From: Tomocerus qinae
Lineage: Eukaryota > Arthropoda > Collembola > Entomobryomorpha > Tomoceridae
Reading direction: 5' to 3'
Assembly: GCA_020055645.1 (NCBI GenBank)
Contig: CM034550.1
Location: 17,311,001 to 17,375,000 of the forward strand
Length of the DNA: 64,000 nucleotides
Below, one piece after another: positions 53,611 through 64,000 of this stretch (position 1 is its first letter; every line of letters starts with the position of its first letter). A program made the position numbers and the translations under genes. The notes under the pieces were generated by a model. The model was not told the DNA's origin and did no database searches. It worked only from the letters and a program-made list of their open reading frames with translations.

Positions 53611-55600
53611 TAGAGTTATCAAACAGATGCTTATTCCAATCTAGAATGTGTTATTATTAATTAATTCCAAATGTATGTACAAATGAATTTCGACATTATT
53701 TACCTGGGTAAAAGTTAAGTATTTAGTATCAAAATATTTATTGAATATGAAGTGTATGGGGTTAAGTTTCAATTTTTATGTGGGTGTGAAGACCCAGTTT
53801 CGAGGGTTAGATAAAGAAAGGGCAGTTCTTTGAGTTAGGTATTTTGGCAAAGTAAAGTAAACTGAAAGTAATTGTAGGGAAAGACCTAGTTTAACTTTTG
53901 ATTATTGAATCAACCGAAATAGAAAATAGAATTTAGTTTTGCCAAAGGGATGTCAAGTGAGAAAGTGGTTCGTTTCATTTCCTTCACAGAGAGTAGTAAA
54001 GTAGGAGTTTATGTTACTTTAGCAGTATAAGGGTACTAAATATAGTAAAGAACATAGTTACTGATTAATATATGAAATGAGTAAGAGTTGTGTTGACTTT
54101 GGTTCGCTATTCTTCTATGTAAGTTGAGTGTCTGGTTTAGAGTCTGAAAGTTGGGTGTTTGGCTGTTATATTAAGTATAGCAATTAAGTGGTGTTCTATT
54201 TGTGTGAAGAAAGAGAGAAAGAGAAGGATAGTCAAAGTGAATTTACAAGCAAGTATTCTATTTAGTGTATAGTTATCGGTAGTACGTGTGTATACTAGAG
54301 TTGATAATATAATAGGGAGAATGTGTCTAGGAGTGTATGGCCAGGCAAGGATGAGAGGCGTTGACTTGAAATGAGTTGTGTGAGCTTGAAATGGTAATTG
54401 CACATTTTCATATTTGGCAATAAAATTATTCCGTTGATAACCTGCAGGAGGGCAAAAAGGGAAAACAGTTCGTAGCACACTTAGCACTAAACTCAGGCTC
54501 AAGTCGACTCACAACAGTTGAGTTCAAGTAAAGGCTGGCGAAAAAGGAAGCCAAAGGCATACGTATGTACAGTAGAGTAAAATAGCAGTAGGCAATAAGT
54601 AAGCAACCAGTAGGATAGGACAGTGCAGCACAGAAGCAGTTTACTAGACAGGGAGGAGGCAGACAGACATATTTCACTGTAATCCCTTCGACGACGTGCC
54701 GAGTGAAATGGGAATTCATTTACATGAATATCACACAACACGGCAGAGGAGAACCGTATAAACGGAAGAACAGAACAGTAGCAATATCTCCGAAAAGTAG
54801 TTAACTATGCAATATTAGAGAATATTATAGAACACAACACAGACAGACATAATAGAAAAGAAAGGAATTACTCGGGCAGCCGAGCCAAAACAACACGTTA
54901 TGTACGGGCAGAAATCTTTTTGGACACACAAGTCAACTGAAATGTTACCGTTTCCAGGAGGAGTAAGTGAAACTGTATTATACGTAAAAACCCGGGTGGT
55001 GCATTTAATAAATGCATCTCAACTATATATTCACTATATTCTAACAGCCAGAAGGCGATGGAAAAGAAAAGGACATTTAGCCACGGCAGGGCTTCTACTA
55101 AACGAACCCAAAGCCAGCCCATGCCAAGCCAAACCGATTTCATCTGTTTTTCCAACATCTTTATAATATAAATGCCTTTCTGAGTGCGAGCGAGCTTTTT
55201 TTACGAAAAGTGGGGAGAGAACAAGTTAATTGAATGTTTCCAACTTTTACGTAACTTTACTCCCCGTTTTCCCAGCCTTTTCTCAGTCCTCTGTCATTGT
55301 CCTTCCCAGATCCGAATTCTATTTATCTATTTATGTGCCACTCTCTCTCTCCCGTTAACTGTTTCCCATACTTGCTCTTCTCCAACACAAACGACCCAAC
55401 AATCCACCCGCTCACATTTCCTTTCATTGTCAACACTAACCAGTTGTCCAAATGTTTATCTGATAAATTGACTAAAGCAGATACACTAATTTGCATACGC
55501 AATTCGTGTGTCAATCTACATTTCTAATCATCCTTCGATGTTATTGATATTAAATAATTCGTTCCTACAAAAAAGCTGTTTTCATCTAACGATTTAAATG

Positions 55601-55775
55601 CATTGGTCTGAATTGGTCTAAGTTTGTCTAAATCGGTCTTTTATCTAAATTGGTTAGTCAAAATTGGTCTAAGTTTGTCTCAATTGGTCCACGTTCGTCC
55701 AAATTGGTCTGAATTATCTAAGTTCGTCTAAATTGCTCTAGGTTCAACTAAATTGTTCCAAATTGGTCTGAATTA
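55601..55775 (+). repeat. Degenerate minisatellite with 10-11 bp half-unit
   Basis: About 175 bp consist of variants of AATTGGTCTAAGTTTGTCTA. Each unit of about 21 bp is two half-units of the type (A/G)TT(G/T)GTCTAA. The half-unit matches the turn of the DNA helix, so the GTCT words would face the same side. Copies differ from one another at many positions, indicating age. There is no sign of a mobile element around it. Confidence 0.8.
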
Positions 55776-57547
55776 TTATAATGTTTTATAAAAATAAAGG
55801 AAAGCTGAGTAAATTCACCCATTAAATATGATAACATGTATGTTTCGTCTTATCTTAGTTGAGTGCCTGACTAAAGATGGTATGTGAATGTTGTATGTAC
55901 CTTGGATGAATGGTAAAGTTTGAAAGGATGTAGTACTAGAGATAAGTAGTAATATCAGACAAGATGAAACGTTTGTATAAGAGTATTTGTAAAGGTATAG
56001 TAGAATAGTGAGTAAAATTGAATAGAATGGGAAACTATTAGAAAATGGAGTTATTATGTCATATTTTATATGGTGTGTATTTGAAGTGAGTTTAAATAGA
56101 CGTATAGGTATAGAATGTAGGTATGTATAGACAAATAGATAGAATGTGATATGATAACTGCCTGTCGTTTGGGTGAAAGCTGTCTTTCTGTCTACTCCAC
56201 TCTAGTTATCTGAATGTTGGTACTTACAGAATATTCTCATCTTTGCTTGCTTAGCTTTGCTGTCTACATCTCTGTAGTCTCCCATTTTGTTCACTTCTCG
56301 ATCCTGTCTCCTTTCAAAGATATTATGATATTCTGCGGTTTCCTTTATAACAACACAATCAACTCAGTAAGCTGAAGTGAACTGAACACAAGTAAACTAC
56401 AAGATGAGCCAGGCCAAGCTGTAGCTTTACCCATCTAACCATACTGTGATAATAAAGTAAAGAAATTGGATATCGAAGATCAAATATGATTTCAAATTCT
56501 ACGACTACCTACCCACACGCATAGGCATTTGTTACAGTTAGTTTATACATTCGACTAATGTAAAAATTGACCCGCCAAAAGTTTTTGAAATTCTATTAAA
56601 CTTTAATAGCATTTGCAAATGATTTAACTGTTTACCGTTTACCTGTCACTGTAACATCACAATATATAATTTAAAATGCCCCTTTCAAAAGTTTTGGCTT
56701 TAAAATTATCATTTTTTCTTGACATTGTTTTACTATACTTATTTCAATTTTTTACTAAATCAAATTGCAGACCATCTTGTCTGTAAAGCCATGAAAACGT
56801 TTGTGGAACCTTGCTTGAAATTTTAAAACATATTTGGTGTATATGGACGAATCAATTTTTACATTTCCAAATGCATAAACCGACTAGGGACTTAATGCAG
56901 TCCTGGAAAGTATAAACTGACTGCAACACATGCATAGAAGTACATAGAGAAGGAGATCATGTTCAGTTTGAGAAGAACTTCTTTGACTTCCCATCCTTTC
57001 AATTGACTAGTGGATGTGTAGAGTACATCGAGTAGAGTGCACTGAATTCAACTGACTGATGTAATTTAATGTGATGTGATCAGATCTGATGTGAACAACT
57101 CTCTCCTCCACTCTCCAACTCACACATCCAAATATATTTCAGGGTTATCTCATATTCTACATTGCTAACATGGCAGTACCACTCACTCCGTGTCCGTAGA
57201 ATATTCCTATCTATACACTTCATTCTATTATTACTTCCAAAAAACGAGAAGTAGCCACGCAGTCGAAATGTCCAGTGTAAGTTTGACTTACTGAGCAGAC
57301 AAGGCGAAAATGTTAACATTCCTTGGTATTGTATGAAAGTCTTGAGTGTAGCAGAACTTACATACGTTACACGGGTAGATTGGAGTTAGTACTCAACTTC
57401 TGATAGCATTCGCCAATGTCTTTGTCTTTATTTTATACGCCCGTCGTTATGTCTGTCATACTCTTCAGCATTTTTCCAGTATCTTGGACTCGTAAGTGAA
57501 AAATCCAAAAAGTCAAAAATTCATTTATAACAAAATGATCTAAATTG

Positions 57548-57589
57548 GTGCCAGCTTTGTAAATCTTGTGTGCTAAATTTATGCTCCGT
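57548..57589 (+). repeat. Dispersed repeat, copy 2 (block Y)
   Basis: TGCCAGCTTTGTAAAT followed by GTGTGCTAAATTTATGCT is the counterpart of 53569-53610. Confidence 0.35.
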
Positions 57590-57907
57590 TGGTGTTGTAA
57601 TAGGTGGTTACTTGGTAGTAATGCGTATTTTAATGGAAACTATAGTACATACATTGAAAATATCACAAAATGTCACATGACATGGACTGTTTCATATTTT
57701 GTCGCTGATTGTTCTTTGGTTGTTCTAAAATATTATTATTTACAACTTACGTCTGTAGGTATTTGTATTAGCAGAGCAGGTGACAGTTGTTTCAGGCAGG
57801 TATATGGTAAGGATGCGTAAAGTTTGAATTGAATAGCCGTTTTATTAGTTCTCTAAAGTATAGCCCGTTTCGTAATGCGTGCAGAACTCTGAAGCAAAGC
57901 TGGTAAT

Positions 57908-57987
57908 ATGCTTACTCTAAATACTATGCAGTATGTCGATAGATCGGATGTAAGTTGTTTTATTGTGCATTTTTATTCTGTCCATTT
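57908..57987 (+). repeat. Dispersed repeat, copy 2 (block X)
   Basis: CTTACTCTAAATACTATGC near the start and ATTTTTATTCTGTCCATTT at the end match 53395-53483. The middle is shorter and diverged. Confidence 0.5.
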
Positions 57988-60900
57988 CACGTAAGTAATT
58001 TGATATCCGATCTCCGTCCTTTCATTTCCCTTCACGTCTCTTTTCCACTTCACTTGGTTCTTAACTTGTAGTTGTCTCTGATTCTTTTCTAGTTGAGCAA
58101 TCAATTTCCATTTCCTCTTGTTCGTCATCACGTCACTATAAACTACTCATGTTGTCGTCCGTCGTGTCGTTCTTTTCTTCGTAGTCCGTCTTGACATTGT
58201 TTGGTTCCTTGGTTTGCGTTTGGCTGTCGTATTTTCACTAGCGACCTAGTTATCCGTCTAGTTTGCCTCCTTTGATTTCTGCGGTTTCCACTCGGTTGCA
58301 ATGAAATGCAATGGAGAGGAATACATGGAATACACACGGGAGTTTTCTTACTATAAAGGATATATGCTTATACTGGATATATGTAATATATGATGACATG
58401 CAGATGTAATTCTGCTGCTAGTAGTATTATATATGCTTAATACTTAGTGGCTATTGACCCATATGGAAGATATAAAGTTTCCTGTGTATAAAATGGTTAT
58501 ACTATCTTGAAAAGTATTGTTTGTCATATGTATAGACACGTAAGTAGTTAAGGATCCTTGAGATTTCATGTTAGTTTGTTGGTAGGAAACGAAAGGACGC
58601 TAAGATATGGTCTCCAATTTCACTGACAATCAGTTTCAAACAAGGAGACAGTGTTTTCGTTTAGTTTAGGATCATAGTTGCCTACTTACATGAAAACCAC
58701 AAGGAGACATGCTGGACACGACAAGAGACTATTTGTGGTTTCCCGTTGAATTGCTATTGCTTTGCTTGCTCTATATGATATCCTATCTTTCCGTGTGCTT
58801 GTATTTCGGATTTTGTGTGTTGGTTTACTTTGCCATGGTTCAGTAGCCTTTCTCAAGTTCCTCTTCTTACTTAAGCACTAAGAAAATCACTAGTGTCCTA
58901 GATATTCTTTCTCCAAAAGACATTTCCTCTTGGGTTGTCCTATATAATATATGTGCGGGATTTAAAACAACTCAATATCAAGTGGTTAGGACTTACAAGA
59001 GATCAGGGTAAGGAAAGGTTGGAAATAAAAAACACATTGCATTGTGCTGTACTATGAAAATAGAAATAAAAGACCATTATTCTTCAGATTCGTCTTCTTA
59101 AAATTGTAGACCATATAATGTCCAAAAGTGTATTACTTGGAATGTCCTTTGCTCCTTTTTTACCTAGAGTTGCAGACTCATTTATGTCCTCACATTATTG
59201 AATGTGTAGTGCTTGTATTCATTTAGGCATTGTATAAAGGAAGCTTTAAAGTAAATTGTCAATTGATGTGTCACCGCCTACGCAGAGGGTAGAGGGTTCT
59301 TCTTTTGTTAACAACTTAAAAGGTTTATTGTCCTATGTGAGTGGGTGAGGGAATACTAGAATGGTGAAAGAAGGATATCCCATCATTTAAATGGCTGTGA
59401 ATGGCAAGGGAATTTTATTTTTATTTTTATTGCTTCATTGTACTGCGATTACTGCTAATAATGCACTACAAATAGGCAATTGAATTGCTATGTGAAAGAA
59501 CTTCAACCAGTAGTGCATTTTATTTATTATTTATGGAACTCAGTATAGTTTATTAACGATTTTCTGCCTGTCTTTAGTATAAAAATAACTTTCGTAACTG
59601 AAATTGGAGGAAATTTGTATCAACAGTCTTCTTGCTCCAAAATACGTTCGTATTTCTTTTGAAGAATGCAAATTTTCAATGAATACGGTCAAGGACTATC
59701 CTTTGAATGGTAAAATGATTAATTATCTGTTTATACCGTGATTTTGTTAGATTTTGCTAGGAAAGTTGTAGTTCAATGTTACACCATAATAATTAATTGA
59801 TGTTGGTGTTGTTGTCCTGTCATTCTGTCTTGTGCCTTTTCATTTGCTTAGCTATATGTCCTCCCTAAGCGTGAGTTACCTACTGTTGTACAATATATGA
59901 TAATGGTACTTGACTATAGCTTGACAGTTGGCAGTCAGTAAACATTAAACTAACAGAGAGTTAAAGAGCATAAATTAACTGCCGGCATCAATTGGCTCAA
60001 GTGGACCATTATATCACTTGTGTTTTGCGTTGCGCTGGCATTGCCTCTGTGTGTGGCTCTACAGCAGTCGTTCTTTCATGTTATTCCCATCATATTGTAC
60101 GAATTAGTTGTATGCACTTCAAGTGACATATGTTACCAATTGGATTTGCTATGATTTTACTATAGCATAAACTCTAAATACCCTACAAGATGTTACGCTC
60201 TAAAGAAAAGCATATGCAGTGTACTACAAAATAATTAATAGCTTAGTGCTTGTGACTGGTGAAATTGTTGTAGCACCGCCTACAATTCTACCTTTATAAG
60301 CTATCTTCATTCTATTTAAATAACCGAGGGTAATTGTGATATACTTGCGAATATTTATTTCGGATTGCAATATGCGACAATTTTGTAATTTAATGTTTCT
60401 AAGATAGTAATTCGAATTCTCAAACATAAAAATTATTGAAGTGGATAGCATATGGATTCTGTTTTATCCCTTGTATTCCGTAGCATAGTAAAAGGACGTG
60501 TAACTAAATGGATGCGCAAGAAAGCCACTTGACTGAACCAAAATGAAAGCCTGATGATCTTGTAGGGATGAATGAGTGGATTGAATGAGTGATGAAATAT
60601 TATTAGGAATATTGGCCTCGTCATCCGTCTCTTGTATACAGTTGAATCAGTTGTTCCCTAACTACTTTGATGTCCATTCCAGATAGACGTAACTAAAGCT
60701 ACTACAAAGCAATTCCGTTCAACTCAGTCAGGATTTGTAGTAGTGAAATGAAGTCCACTCAACTTTAGTCTCCAACAAACCAAACTAAACGAAACTGCCT
60801 AATAAACTTTATCTAATCAAGGGTCACTCGTCCGAGCACAACGCAAGTGTTTATGACGAATCCGTAATTTCCTTTTTGTTACATCCCTTACACTCTGGCC

Positions 60901-61654
60901 CTTTCTGCTACTCCTCTATGCTACTGACATTCATAGTGTTCTTAATATCCTTTCGTTTCAACATGTTTCCCTTTTGATTTCTAACTATATAGGTATAAGA
61001 AAATCTTTGTCTAGACTGTAGTTAAGTTAAATTGGGAAGCTCAGTTCGATTCCATCCCTTATGGAAGCATTTAGTATCAAGTTAGGGTCATCTTCTCGGC
61101 TGAATAGCAATGAAGTTGGTGTCTGGCCATCCGAAATGATTTGATGATACAATTACAACGTTCATAATATGGCCAACTATCAATATTTCCCTATCTATGC
61201 TATCTAATCTATACAGTATGATCCTAATAGCTATACTATTTACCTTTATACTGTAATTCTCCTTTCATCCACTTTCCAGAAATTACTATTTGATTCCAAT
61301 CAGTATACAGACAATAATTCCTCTGTATTTTCAAAGGAACCTATTGTAGACTACCAAATTCAACCATCAGCTATATTTATTACACGTGATGGGTTTTATT
61401 GGGTATAATTAACTGGGAATTGAATGAAGTAGCTAATAGAGCTCTTATTTGTTTTACATAGTGTGTGAAAGTATGTTTACTTAGTTTAGTTTAGAACTAT
61501 TCCAAGTTCTTTATTACATTGTCACATTTCATGGATTTCCTTTCACGTTTTGGATTTAAAAGTTTTCAAATATTGTCCTATGGTTCCGGTGGATGCGCCT
61601 CAGACGGTAAGCCTGTACGTTGTCAGAGTCGACCGAACCAGGGATGCCGATTAG

Positions 61655-61741
61655 TCCTGAAATGCCCGTCCTGGCATGCTTGTCCTGAACTGCCCGTATG
61701 CTTGAATGTCCATATGCTTGAATGCCCGTATGCTGGATGCC
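61655..61741 (+). repeat. Short GC-rich tandem repeat
   Basis: About 16- to 20-bp units of the type GAATGCCCGTATGCTT are repeated about four to five times with changes. The patch lies in a segment (about 61560-61920) that is clearly GC-richer than its surroundings and open in several frames, as tandem repeats often are. It borders the G-depleted segment that follows and is probably part of the same inserted sequence. Confidence 0.6.
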
Positions 61742-63261
61742 ACAAAGGAAACCAATCCGAAGTCCAGATCCAATCCCACTTTATTAGCCCATCAACCAAC
61801 CCGCACGACTCAAGCCCAGAAACACAATGCCTCGTTTTCCGCTCTGTTCTCCAGTCTAACCATTCTCCCAGAGAATGTGCGTTCCTTCTACTCTCGCGGA
61901 TTGGCTGACCAACATTCAAATATCCCCTTAACCCGCTATAGCATACTTACTCTATGACTCTCTACAATAGAGTCTCTACAACTACTACATATGCCCCATT
62001 TTTATTTTAAAGCTGTCCCCAGCTTTTCCCCCCTACCAAGAAAAAGAAGGTAGGATAGAAAGACCCCAAAACAATCAAATAAAAATTCCTGATTAGCTTA
62101 AGTAACAATTACAGTCTAAACAATACATTATATAACATTAGCTAACTCTATAATATTCAGAATTACTCGTACTATTCCAATAATCTAAAATAATAGTGAA
62201 TTTAACAAATTAAATAATCAAAATGACCAAAAATTTAAAACACAAATCAAATAATAATATAATACCTCTAGACAATTACACTATGAAACTCACATACCAT
62301 TCATTTGACACCATATACAATTCACAATACAAAATACTTCATAATCGTAATCCTTAATTTCGAAAACACAGCCAATAATTATAATTACTTCTTACCAAAT
62401 AATTACAAAACAAAATAATTTCAATCCATATAATATCAATTAATTCCAAAAACAATTTAATGCACTCGCTGAAATTCTCGTTCGTTCTTTTCCATGTCGA
62501 TTTACAATTCTCTTGTGTCTTCGGCTCGGATCTTTAGAAAGACCCCAGGAGCCACATCGGCTATCGTCTGTGGTCACTGGACCTCGATCTCACCGATTCT
62601 CATTCTCTCGCTTGCTCTTATCGTGACAGGACACATTCAGCAAAAAGACAGTAAAACACATCATTACTCCGCCCAAACTAAAATTCAGCATAAATTCCAA
62701 TTAGTACATCAACAACACATTTTATAAACCTTTTTTAAATCATAAACGTTTTAAAACTTTAAACTCTATTTTAGTCAATACCATTTACTCAATACCTACT
62801 GTTTCTTACTTCTTGGAGTACTCTTCATTTCAACAAAATTCAAAATTACATCATTTTACTATTCAAAAATATTAAATCAAAACTATAATCATCAAAATTA
62901 AAACATTTTAAACTCAAAATTACTTTTTATTTACTTCCCCCTTTAATAATGTATTTCTTTACATCAAACAAACACATTTCATATAACTATTCTTAACTAC
63001 AGGTCCTATTGGCACGTAAATAAAAATATTTCCAAAAACCACGAAAACAATGACCAATGCAATTCCGGGTAATCCCTTGCTTCAAATAATCCTTACGTAT
63101 GACACTTTGTGGTAATCCTCTTTGTTTTTCCCAGAAATACTTAAACTTTCAGACCTCATTCCTACCCTGGTATACTCTTCAGGCTTTTACTAACTAACTT
63201 CGACTTGTCCTTCCTGGCTCAGAGGTCGTTTGGCACCTTTGCCCTTATCCTAATCTATTTC

Positions 63262-63350
63262 CTCGGTCTTCCTTCGACCGGTATTTTCCCTTCGGCCTTC
63301 CTTCGACCGGTATTTTCCCGTCGGCCTTCCTTCGACCGGTATTTTATTCC
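63262..63350 (+). repeat. Tandem array of three 29-bp units
   Basis: Each unit contains CGGCCTTCCTTCGACCGGTA followed by TTTTCCC; the first reads CGGTCTTCC instead. Units are nearly identical, so the array arose recently or is maintained. CGACCGGT is partly palindromic. Confidence 0.9.
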
Positions 63351-63417
63351 CCCCGTAGGACTCAGGATTCACCGCCCGTCGGTCTCAGGATTTACCCCCC
63401 GTAGGTCTCAGGATTTT
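63351..63417 (+). repeat. Tandem array of three about 22-bp units
   Basis: Three units of the type CCCCCGTAGG(A/T)CTCAGGATTTA follow directly on the 29-bp array. Two different tandem arrays back to back are typical of the non-coding end or leader of a mobile element. Confidence 0.9.
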
Positions 63418-63800
63418 AACTCACACTAACTCTAAATTATATAATTTCCCCCTCTCATTTTCCTTTCAGCTCGAATGATTCACCGAACGTGAAGAATTCC
63501 TAAGGCTTTTTTCGGAATTGAGAGACAGAATTTTTCCTACAAACTATATGCACTTCCAAACAATAAACACATAATAAATCCTTTTTTACTCGTCAGCAAA
63601 GTAGGATTAGAATTAAATTCCAATAGCCAATACTTACTCCATACAACATAACATTTTAGTGGCATTCTCACATTTCCCCAAATAAACTTAAAATTTCTGA
63701 AACCCAATAATAATAAAGTCAATATCCAACATATAATTTATTTACAATTTATCAAATATACTCCCTATTTCAAATCAAAATTAAATCAAAGAACTTAATT

Positions 63801-64000
63801 AGGTAGAATTATTGTACTCCTTCAACAGATGTTAGCAGACAACTATCTTTAATTCGTGACTGAAATGTTAGTAAAAGTTGAAGAATTAAGGATGTTAGTA
63901 TGGCCACGGGAACAAGGTAAGCTAATACCCATTGTGTTCTGACCTTTAGCTAACTAGTACGTGCTTTGCTCCTAGAATTCCTTCAAGCAACTATGCACAA
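63801..64000. other. Non-coding end of the window
   Basis: Base composition returns to the usual AT-rich state with normal G content. Nothing recognisable is present. Confidence 0.5.

Larger units (their letters stand above)
50699..55600. other. Non-coding stretch
   Basis: No supported exon or RNA gene is visible. A G-rich, C-poor stretch lies at about 52000-52280 and another at about 54060-54420; both create long but spurious open frames on the opposite strand. The segment 54420-55170 is GC-richer than its surroundings. Two short segments repeated near 57500-58000 are listed separately. Confidence 0.5.
55776..61500. other. Non-coding stretch
   Basis: I see no supported coding exon. One acceptor at 56770 opens an 18-codon frame to a stop in the phase of exon B and is discussed under findings. 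GC-richer islands lie near 56160-56430, 58000-58300, 58560-58950 and 60600-61140. The dispersed repeat copies at 57548-57589 and 57908-57987 are listed separately. Confidence 0.5.
61980..63800. other. Compositionally distinct, G-depleted segment; probable old inserted element
   Basis: For about 1.8 kb the + strand is dominated by A, T and C, and G is very rare apart from GC-richer patches at 62490-62640 and 63230-63420. No such long skew occurs elsewhere in the window. The patches share AGAAAGACCCCA with the start of the segment (62058 region and 62539 region), hinting at internal duplication. The abrupt change in composition, the tandem arrays and the GC-rich patch before it suggest an inserted repetitive element, perhaps a remnant of a retroelement, but I see no recognisable protein, no paired terminal repeats and no target duplication, so no family is assigned. 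Confidence 0.4.

Noticed and set aside
54137-54502. 121-codon open frame on the - strand
   Set aside because: It lies in a strand-skewed purine-rich stretch and overlaps other open frames; the translation looks like low-complexity Ser/Leu/Thr/Pro sequence.
61021-61070. AGTTCGATTCC, a match to a tRNA B box
   Set aside because: The flanking bases do not form a T-arm stem, and no acceptor stem or A box is found at the right distance.
61519-61919. Cys-rich open frames on both strands (129 and 98 codons)
   Set aside because: The residues, including the CP and AGCH words, come from a tandem repeat of about 16 to 20 bp, and both strands are open at once. This is repeat-driven rather than a zinc-binding protein.
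62620-62645. CGTGACAGGACAC, reminiscent of a retroelement primer-binding site
   Set aside because: No long terminal repeat or neighbouring element protein was found, so the match is too short to support a retroelement call.

Overview
The window looks like nuclear DNA from an invertebrate animal. It is AT-rich and almost entirely non-coding, with canonical GT-AG introns, one intron of about 26 kb, and scattered DNA-transposon relics. No sequence allows a species or phylum assignment. The open frames visible in six-frame translation are mostly what chance predicts at this base composition. Several of the longest ones begin at GTG or TTG rather than ATG.

The only gene I can support well is on the + strand. 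Exon A (15200-15302) carries a short 5' leader, an ATG in good context and a complete secretory signal peptide. Exon B (41484-41750) continues the same frame across a phase-1 junction. It encodes a 89-residue hydrophilic segment without cysteines, rich in Gln, His, Asn, Pro, Ser and Thr, and ends in phase 1 again. The two exons give the first 116 residues of an unrecognised secreted protein. The 5' end of the gene lies upstream of 15199. The 3' part could not be fixed: several phase-compatible acceptor sites follow, and none is decisive.

Region by region: 1-15199 is non-coding (intergenic or 5' intron). 15303-41483 is the large intron. It holds a 710-bp foldback transposon with subrepeated inverted arms and a 9-bp target duplication (18089-18798), an inverted pair of about 85-bp repeats (31157-31241 and 31551-31637), a 377-bp TA-flanked MITE (39368-39744), and a speculative alternative last exon (30344-30570). 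41751-61500 is again non-coding. It has one candidate exon that looks like the second half of another signal peptide (50638-50698), a helically phased minisatellite (55601-55775), and pairs of diverged dispersed repeats. From about 61500 to 63800 the sequence changes character: a GC-richer patch with short tandem repeats, then about 1.8 kb strongly depleted in G on the + strand, containing two further tandem arrays. This is probably an old inserted element that I cannot classify.

A wider pattern is the alternation of AT-rich spacer with islands of a few hundred bases. These islands are richer in GC, or strongly strand-skewed, and reuse a small vocabulary of words. They may be regulatory elements of the long-intron gene or simply cryptically simple DNA; sequence alone does not decide.
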